Shown here in pieces: positions 15,730-20,561 of a DNA stretch of 20,561 nucleotides. The notes under the pieces were generated by a model. That model made no database searches. It was not told the origin of the DNA and saw nothing but the letters and a program-made list of their open reading frames with translations. The position numbers and the translations under genes are program-made. The stretch spans positions 1-20,561 of the forward strand of contig CAYZII010000040.1 of the NCBI GenBank assembly GCA_964478415.1. Reading direction: 5' to 3'. Source of the stretch: Sulfuricystis sp964478415. GTDB taxonomy: Bacteria > Pseudomonadota > Gammaproteobacteria > Burkholderiales > Rhodocyclaceae. Position 1 is the stretch's first letter. Every line of letters starts with the position of its first letter.

Positions 15730-16272
15730 TTACTGTGCAGTGGACGGTTTGGCGCTCTTCGGCTGAATGATCGCCGTGACGCGGCCTTCCTTGGCCGACG
15801 GACTCGCACCCGGCGCGGCGGTGACCAGATACTGCTCGGTTTTGCCGTCATAAGAGATGTAATGCCCGCGCACTTCGTCGCTGCCGCTCTTCACATGCGC
15901 GCGGTTGAAGAACTCTGCCTTCTCGGCTTTCGCATCGTATTCGATGCGCTCCGCCTCGCCCTCGACCCATTCGTCCTTGCCTTCGCGCTTCTGGCGCAGC
16001 CGCGCCAGGCCGTTTTCGCCACCAGTGGCGATGCCTTTCTGGAAGCCTTCGGCATCCTGGATGACGACCAGCTTCGCAGTGCGGATGGTCAACGTCCCTT
16101 GCGTGAGGATCACATTGCCTTCGAAGACATGGATGCGTTTGGCATCATCGACGGTAACGCGCGCGGCTTCTAGATGCACGGGCTTGTCGCGATCGGCCCG
16201 TTCAGCCAAAGCGTGGCTGGTGGTGCAAAGGGGGGCTAGAACAAGGAGCAGGGTACGCAGGAAAAGGTTCAT
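15730..16272 (-). CDS. lptA: Periplasmic LPS transport protein LptA
   Basis: A 180-residue secreted protein of the OstA/LptA beta-jellyroll family that bridges LptC and LptD and carries lipopolysaccharide across the periplasm. A signal peptide is clear: MNLFLRTLLLVLAP and cleavage probably after TSHALA (about residue 23). The mature part opens with the family pattern DKPVHLEAARVTVDDAKRIH, FEGNVILTQGTLTIRTAKLV, and then GEAERIEYDAKAEKAEFFNRAHVKSG. The stop at 15730 ends the kds-lpt unit. lptC lies 1 base upstream. In related bacteria lptB (the ATPase) and rpoN follow, but not here. Confidence 0.92.
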   Translation of the reverse strand: MNLFLRTLLLVLAPLCTTSHALAERADRDKPVHLEAARVTVDDAKRIHVFEGNVILTQGTLTIRTAKLVVIQDAEGFQKGIATGGENGLARLRQKREGKDEWVEGEAERIEYDAKAEKAEFFNRAHVKSGSDEVRGHYISYDGKTEQYLVTAAPGASPSAKEGRVTAIIQPKSAKPSTAQ

Positions 16273-16273
16273 G

Positions 16274-16957
16274 TCAGCGTTTCTTGGCAGTGGATTTTCT
16301 TGTCTTCTTTGCGCGTGCTTTGTTCGCCGCGGGCTGGGAAGGTAGCAGGGTGCGCATCGCGGGCGCCGCCTCAGGGGCGCGGGAAGAACTGAAAAAGGTT
16401 CCCGTCACGGGGCCTTCGAGCACATAAATGAGGTTCTTCTGGTCGATGCTCAGGCCGCCTTCGCCGTGCACCTGTGAGGCGCCTTGGGTGATCGTCACGG
16501 GTGCGGTCGTCCTGGCGATTTCGGTTTCCGGCCAGATATCCATCCGCGTCGTGGTGAGGACGGTATCGGGTTTGCCCTCGAGACCGCTGCGGGTGACGCG
16601 CACCTCGTCGAGCAATACGATTTGCTCGCCGCGACTGGCGATCTGCGCGGTGCGAGCTTCGACGGTCGTCGGCGGGGGGCGGTGCAAGGTCAAGCGCGGA
16701 GAAACGATGACGGCAGTGTCATCGTCCGGGTAGTGCACCATGCGTGCGGCAGTCAGGGTGTGTTGCAGGAAACCCAGCGCATCGAAACGGCGTACTTCGA
16801 AATTTTCGACGATGGTGTCGGGATCATGGCGCAGCTTGCCGTCCGGCCTTGCTTCCGGGGCACGGCTGGCCACCTCGAGCCAGTAGCTCAGCGCGGCGAG
16901 AATGCCGGCGACGAGGAGCGGAAAGAGGTTGGCAGCGGGGCGCGGAAGGGCGGACAT
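16274..16957 (-). CDS. lptC: LPS export protein LptC
   Basis: A 227-residue bitopic inner-membrane protein with one N-terminal helix (about residues 10-27, LFPLLVAGILAALSYWLEVA) and a periplasmic jellyroll. It passes LPS from the LptB2FG exporter to LptA. Family segments are DTIVENFEVRRFDALGFLQH, LTAARMVHYPDDDTAVI and VLLDEVRVTR. It is longer than E. coli LptC (191 residues) because of a basic Lys/Arg-rich tail ending KKTRKSTAKKR. Annotation by sequence pattern is strengthened by its position between kdsC and lptA. Nine bases separate it from kdsC and one base from lptA. Confidence 0.9.
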   Translation of the reverse strand: MSALPRPAANLFPLLVAGILAALSYWLEVASRAPEARPDGKLRHDPDTIVENFEVRRFDALGFLQHTLTAARMVHYPDDDTAVIVSPRLTLHRPPPTTVEARTAQIASRGEQIVLLDEVRVTRSGLEGKPDTVLTTTRMDIWPETEIARTTAPVTITQGASQVHGEGGLSIDQKNLIYVLEGPVTGTFFSSSRAPEAAPAMRTLLPSQPAANKARAKKTRKSTAKKR

Positions 16958-16966
16958 GGTTCGCTG

Positions 16967-17488
16967 TCAGGCCAGATAAGGGGCGATGATCCCCTCCCAC
17001 GTGCCCTGGGCGCGCATGATCAGTTCGCACACTTCACGCACCGCGCCAGCGCCAGCGGGCGCCTGGGTGACGTAGGCGACGTGTTCGCGCACCAGCGGAT
17101 GGCCATCCGGCACCGTCGCCGAAAAGCCGCACACCTTGAGGAGCGGCAGGTCGACCAGATCATCGCCCATGTAGCCGCACTGCGCCAACGTCAGATGCTC
17201 GCGCTCGAGCAGCGAGAGCATCGCCTCGCGTTTGTCTTCGATGCCTTGCAGGACGAGGCCGATGCCAAGGTTGGCGGCGCGCCGGGTGACGATCGATGAA
17301 TCGCGGCCGGTGATGATCGCGAGCTTGACGCCCGATTTGGCGAGCAGCTTCAGGCCCAGGCCGTCGCGGCTGAAGAAAGCCTTGCAGAAATCCCCGTCAG
17401 GACCGAAAAAGAGGCGACCATCAGTCATCACGCCGTCGATGTCGAAACCCATCAGACGGATTTGTGCGGCCTGCTCGAAGACATTCAT
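16967..17488 (-). CDS. kdsC: 3-deoxy-D-manno-octulosonate 8-phosphate phosphatase KdsC
   Basis: A 173-residue cytosolic HAD-superfamily phosphatase that removes phosphate from Kdo 8-phosphate to give Kdo for the LPS inner core. Motif I is FDIDGVMTDG (nucleophile Asp16, Asp18). Motif II is ITGRDS, the Lys of motif III is in EDKREAM, and motif IV is GDDLVDLPLL. There is no cap domain, as in the tetrameric KdsC group (C0 HAD). The start codon shares one base with the kdsD stop (TGATG), so synthesis of the two consecutive-pathway enzymes is coupled. Confidence 0.95.
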   Translation of the reverse strand: MNVFEQAAQIRLMGFDIDGVMTDGRLFFGPDGDFCKAFFSRDGLGLKLLAKSGVKLAIITGRDSSIVTRRAANLGIGLVLQGIEDKREAMLSLLEREHLTLAQCGYMGDDLVDLPLLKVCGFSATVPDGHPLVREHVAYVTQAPAGAGAVREVCELIMRAQGTWEGIIAPYLA

Positions 17489-18471
17489 CAGACCACCTTG
17501 GCGCGGAACAGATCGTGCATGTTGAGGGCACCGACCAGCCGGCCGGCAGTGTCGGTGACGAGCAGCTGATTCACCTTATGTCTTTCCATGATCTCGACGG
17601 CTTCGACGGCAAGACGATCCGGGCCGATGGTGCGCGGCTGATGTGTCATCAGCTCGCCGACCGCAATCTCTCTTAAATCCCCCAGCCGTTCCATCGCGCG
17701 ACGCAGATCACCATCGGTGAAAATGCCGGCCAGCCCTCCGTTGGCATCGAGCACGGCCGCCATGCCCATGCCGCCGCGCGACATCTCCGCCAGCACGGCA
17801 GGGATCAGGGTATCGGACGTCACCGTCGCCAGCCGCTCTAAAGGTTGCATCACGTCATGCACATGAGTGAGCAATTTGCGGCCCAACGCGCCGCCTGGGT
17901 GGGAGCGGGCGAAATCTGAGGCAGAGAAACCGCGTGCATCGAGCAGGCAGACGGCCAGCGCATCGCCCAGCGCGAGGGCCGCCGTGGTGCTGGCAGTCGG
18001 AGCGAGATTGAGCGGGCAGGCTTCCTCATCGACATGCGCATCGAGATGCGCATCGGCCTCACGGGCCAACGAGGAAGCCGGGTTGCCGGTGATCGCGATC
18101 AGCTTGCCGCCCTGACGCTTGACGAGCGGCACGATGGTGAGCAGTTCTTCGTTTTCGCCGGAATAGGAAATCGCAATCAGCACGTCTTCGCGCGTGATCA
18201 TCCCCAGATCGCCATGCACCGCTTCGGCGGCATGGACGAAGTAGGCCGGCGTGCCAGTCGAGGCCATCGTGGCGGCGATCTTGCGCGCGATATGACCGGA
18301 TTTGCCGATGCCGCTGACGATCGTCCTGCCATGACAACCGAGAATCAGGTCGACGGCGAGCACGAAACTGTCATCGAGACGGTCGGCGAGTTTCCAGACC
18401 GCTTCGGCTTCGATGGTCAGCACCCGGCGCGCCAGTGCAACCAGATGCTCGGTGGAGGGTATCGCGGTCAT
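17488..18471 (-). CDS. kdsD: D-arabinose 5-phosphate isomerase (KdsD/KpsF)
   Basis: A 327-residue enzyme, against 328 in E. coli KdsD. It converts ribulose 5-phosphate to arabinose 5-phosphate, the first committed precursor of Kdo. The SIS sugar-isomerase domain (about 30-170) shows SGIGKSGHIARK (Lys57), EAVHGDLG (His86), ISYSGENEE and SHPGGALGRKLL. Two CBS domains follow (about 205-327), with GIFTDGDLRRAME and the final VNQLLVTD...GALNMHDLFRA. It is first in the kdsD-kdsC-lptC-lptA unit and divergent from the antiporter gene. The promoter appears to be an extended -10 about 30 bases before the ATG. Confidence 0.95.
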   Translation of the reverse strand: MTAIPSTEHLVALARRVLTIEAEAVWKLADRLDDSFVLAVDLILGCHGRTIVSGIGKSGHIARKIAATMASTGTPAYFVHAAEAVHGDLGMITREDVLIAISYSGENEELLTIVPLVKRQGGKLIAITGNPASSLAREADAHLDAHVDEEACPLNLAPTASTTAALALGDALAVCLLDARGFSASDFARSHPGGALGRKLLTHVHDVMQPLERLATVTSDTLIPAVLAEMSRGGMGMAAVLDANGGLAGIFTDGDLRRAMERLGDLREIAVGELMTHQPRTIGPDRLAVEAVEIMERHKVNQLLVTDTAGRLVGALNMHDLFRAKVV

Positions 18472-18501
18472 GAGGTCGGGTGGTTGCTATGATTGGTGGG
18501 A

Positions 18502-18510
18502 ATTATAACA
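18502..18510 (-). promoter_or_regulatory. Extended -10 promoter element for kdsD operon
   Basis: On the minus strand TGTTATAAT combines a perfect TATAAT with the upstream TG of extended -10 promoters. No good -35 is visible, which such promoters tolerate. The start would fall near 18495, giving a leader of about 24 nt to the kdsD ATG. The element lies in the 65-base gap shared with the divergent antiporter gene. Confidence 0.5.
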
Positions 18511-18536
18511 GCCACCTTCACCCCGGCAGAGCGCGC

Positions 18537-20501
18537 ATGACACTGCATCTGATCCTGTTGCTGCTGGCCGCCGCCGTGCTGGCCGTCGTGATCTGCCGCA
18601 GCCTCGGCCTGCCGCCGATCCTCGGCTATCTGCTGGTCGGGGCGCTCGCCGGGCCGCATGCGCTCGGCATGTTGCCGGATACCGCCAGCGCCCGTCGCAT
18701 CGCCGAATTCGGCGTCGTGTTCCTGATGTTTACGATCGGGCTGGAATTCTCTTTGCCCCGGCTGTTTGCGATGCAGCGCATCGTGTTCGGACTGGGATGG
18801 GCCCAGGTGTTGGTGACGATGCTGGTCGTCGCGGCCGGCGCCATCTTCTGGGGCGTGTCGTGGCAGGCAAGTCTCGCGTTGGGTGGTGCGCTGGCGATGT
18901 CCTCGACAGCGATTCTCTCGAAGCTGCTCGCCGACCGGCGCGAGCTCGATGTGCCACATGGCCGCGAAGTGATCGGGGTGCTCTTGTTCCAGGACCTCGC
19001 CGTCGTGCCGCTCTTGGTACTGATCCCGGCGCTGTCCCAACCGCTCGAACGGCTGGCCGGTGAAATCGCCTGGGCGCTGGCGAAGGCCACGCTGTTGCTG
19101 GCGCTGGTGTTGTTCTTCGGCCAGCGCCTGATGCGCGCCTGGTTTGGCCTCGTCGCGCGACGCAAGTCCGGCGAACTGTTCATGCTCAACGTGCTGCTCG
19201 TCACACTCGGCTTCGCCACATTGACCGAAGTCACGGGGCTGTCGCCGGCACTGGGCGCCTTCGTCGCCGGCATGCTGATTTCGGAGACCGAATACCGCTA
19301 CCAGGTCGAAGAGGACATCAAGCCTTTCCGCGATGTGCTGCTCGGCCTGTTCTTCATTTCCACCGGCATGCTGCTCGATCCGGCGGCGATCTGGGGCGAT
19401 GCGCTGCGCCTCGTCACGCTTCTGGTGCTGCTGCTGGCGGCCAAACTGATCATCGCGGCCGGATTGTCACGACTGCTGGGCAGCGCGCCCGGAACCGCGT
19501 TGCGCAGCGGCCTGTGGTTGTGCACCGCCGGCGAGTTTGGCTTCGTGCTCGTCGTGCAGGCCACTGATACCGGTCTGGTCGATGCAGTACTGATCCAGCC
19601 GGTGTTTGCGGCGATGGTGCTGTCGATGATCGTCGCCCCGCTGATCGTGCACTTCTCGGATCGCATCGTGTTGCGCTTCGTTGCCGCCGAATGGCTCGCC
19701 CGCTCACTGCAATTGACGAGAATCGCCGCCCAGACCGTGGCCACCGAAAAGCATGTGATCCTCTGTGGCTACGGCAAGACCGGCCAGCATCTGGCGCGTT
19801 TCCTGGAAACGGAAAAGATCGGTTTCATGGCGCTGGATCTCGATCCGGAGCGTGTGCGCGAGGCCGCCGCTGCTGGCGAGCCGGTTGCCTGGGGCGATTG
19901 CACCCGACGCGAGAACCTGCAGGCGGCAGGCGTCATGCGCGCCAGCGTGCTGGTGGTGACCTTCGCCGACATCGCCACGACCTTGCGCCTCGTCGCGCAG
20001 GTGCGATTGCTGCGCCCGGATTTGCCAATCGTCGCCCGGGCGCGCGAAGAGGAGGACATCGAAAAGCTCTACGCCGCAGGGGTTGCCGAAGTGGTGCCGG
20101 AAGCGCTCGAATCCTCGGTGATGCTTGCGACGCACGCATTGGCGCTGGTCGGTGTGCCGATGCACCGGGTGATCCGCCGACTGCGTGAATTGCGCGAGCA
20201 GCATTACGCGCTGTTACGCGGTTTCTTCCACGGCGCGAGCGATGCGACGGAAGGGCTCTCCGATGCGCAATTGCCACGCCTGCACGCCGTCACCCTCCAC
20301 GAGGGCGCCTGGGCGATTGGCAGAACGATCGCAGAACTCGGATTGCCAAGTTTCGGCGCTGGTGTGACGGCACTGCGCCGCCGTGGCCAGCCGAACGTGG
20401 TGGTGGCTGACACGACAGTATTGCAAAATGGGGACGTCGTCGTGCTCAGCGGCAGCGCTGCCGCTGTGGCGGCAGCGGAGGAACGGCTACTGAGAGGATG
20501 A
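18537..20501 (+). CDS. CPA2-family cation/proton antiporter with TrkA-N and TrkA-C domains (Kef/YbaL-like)
   Basis: A 654-residue inner-membrane protein. Residues about 1-385 are the Na+/H+-exchanger domain with roughly 12 hydrophobic segments. Markers are GLPPILGYLLVGALAGP, FLMFTIGLEFSLPRLF, and the ion-path Asp in LLFQDLAVVPLL (about 151-162). The cytoplasmic TrkA-N/RCK domain starts around 402 with VILCGYGKTGQHLA, a nucleotide-binding GxGxxG, and ALDLDPERV. A TrkA-C domain closes the protein (about 565-650). This organisation is that of KefB/KefC and YbaL, which exchange K+ or Na+ for H+ under ligand control. No KefF/KefG partner adjoins it, and the cation is not deducible. I chose ATG 18537, directly before the first helix; ATG 18489 is possible. 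Confidence 0.9.
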   Translation: MTLHLILLLLAAAVLAVVICRSLGLPPILGYLLVGALAGPHALGMLPDTASARRIAEFGVVFLMFTIGLEFSLPRLFAMQRIVFGLGWAQVLVTMLVVAAGAIFWGVSWQASLALGGALAMSSTAILSKLLADRRELDVPHGREVIGVLLFQDLAVVPLLVLIPALSQPLERLAGEIAWALAKATLLLALVLFFGQRLMRAWFGLVARRKSGELFMLNVLLVTLGFATLTEVTGLSPALGAFVAGMLISETEYRYQVEEDIKPFRDVLLGLFFISTGMLLDPAAIWGDALRLVTLLVLLLAAKLIIAAGLSRLLGSAPGTALRSGLWLCTAGEFGFVLVVQATDTGLVDAVLIQPVFAAMVLSMIVAPLIVHFSDRIVLRFVAAEWLARSLQLTRIAAQTVATEKHVILCGYGKTGQHLARFLETEKIGFMALDLDPERVREAAAAGEPVAWGDCTRRENLQAAGVMRASVLVVTFADIATTLRLVAQVRLLRPDLPIVARAREEEDIEKLYAAGVAEVVPEALESSVMLATHALALVGVPMHRVIRRLRELREQHYALLRGFFHGASDATEGLSDAQLPRLHAVTLHEGAWAIGRTIAELGLPSFGAGVTALRRRGQPNVVVADTTVLQNGDVVVLSGSAAAVAAAEERLLRG

Positions 20502-20561
20502 AACCCCTGCTGAACCCCTCGATGCCGATCCAGAGTGGGATTGAAGGATGAGATTCACTTG

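Noticed and set aside
15513..15770. 85-codon plus-strand frame across the phasin promoter and lptA end
   Set aside because: It spans a consensus promoter on the other strand, ends inside lptA, lacks a ribosome binding site and has no recognisable content.
20502..20561. Possible start of a further gene (ATG at 20548)
   Set aside because: Only a few codons are present, the spacing from GAAGG is too short for a normal ribosome binding site, and nothing can be recognised.

Overview
The window is a GC-rich, densely packed chromosomal segment from a Gram-negative bacterium, most likely a betaproteobacterium (Rhodocyclales/Nitrosomonadales-like). Three things suggest this: the kdsD-kdsC-lptC-lptA operon divergent from a Kef-type antiporter, a phasin (polyhydroxyalkanoate storage), and an HrpA/EI24/CinA-like cluster. 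The taxonomic call is inference from gene content. No rRNA, tRNA, CRISPR array, insertion sequence or phage gene was seen.

Left part (1-2521). A NarL-type two-component pair lies on the plus strand: a membrane histidine kinase and a LuxR-family response regulator, overlapping by 4 nt. The 312-base stretch after it is not empty. On the minus strand it holds the N-terminal piece of a second response regulator, followed in another frame by the C-terminal ATPase piece of a histidine kinase. This looks like the scar of a deleted two-component locus.

Middle part (2522-9467, all minus strand). There are two toxin-antitoxin operons, each running directly into translation genes. The first is ccdA-ccdB-ettA, with a recognisable promoter covered by three ATGCGCA repeats of exact 13-bp period. 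The second is a ribbon-helix-helix antitoxin, PIN-domain toxin, glnS, pyrF and a small four-cysteine protein, joined by successive 4-nt overlaps. Neither ettA nor glnS has a convincing ribosome binding site of its own, so both look translationally coupled to a toxin gene. Between the two operons lies an Hpt/HD-GYP fusion protein.

Right-middle part (9482-14825). A repeat-rich 64-bp gap separates the antitoxin from the divergent hrpA. It is followed by an EI24/CysZ-like membrane protein and a CinA-like molybdopterin-binding protein, again with 4-nt ATGA overlaps. These converge on a phasin gene with a strong sigma-70 promoter, candidate TGCAA operators and a clear intrinsic terminator.

Right part (15730-20561). 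The lipopolysaccharide genes kdsD, kdsC, lptC and lptA (Kdo synthesis and LPS transport) form a tight minus-strand operon. The lptB-rpoN genes that usually follow lptA are absent and the phasin sits there instead. Divergent from kdsD is a CPA2 (Kef/YbaL-type) cation/proton antiporter with TrkA domains. The last 60 bases contain no gene that can be supported.
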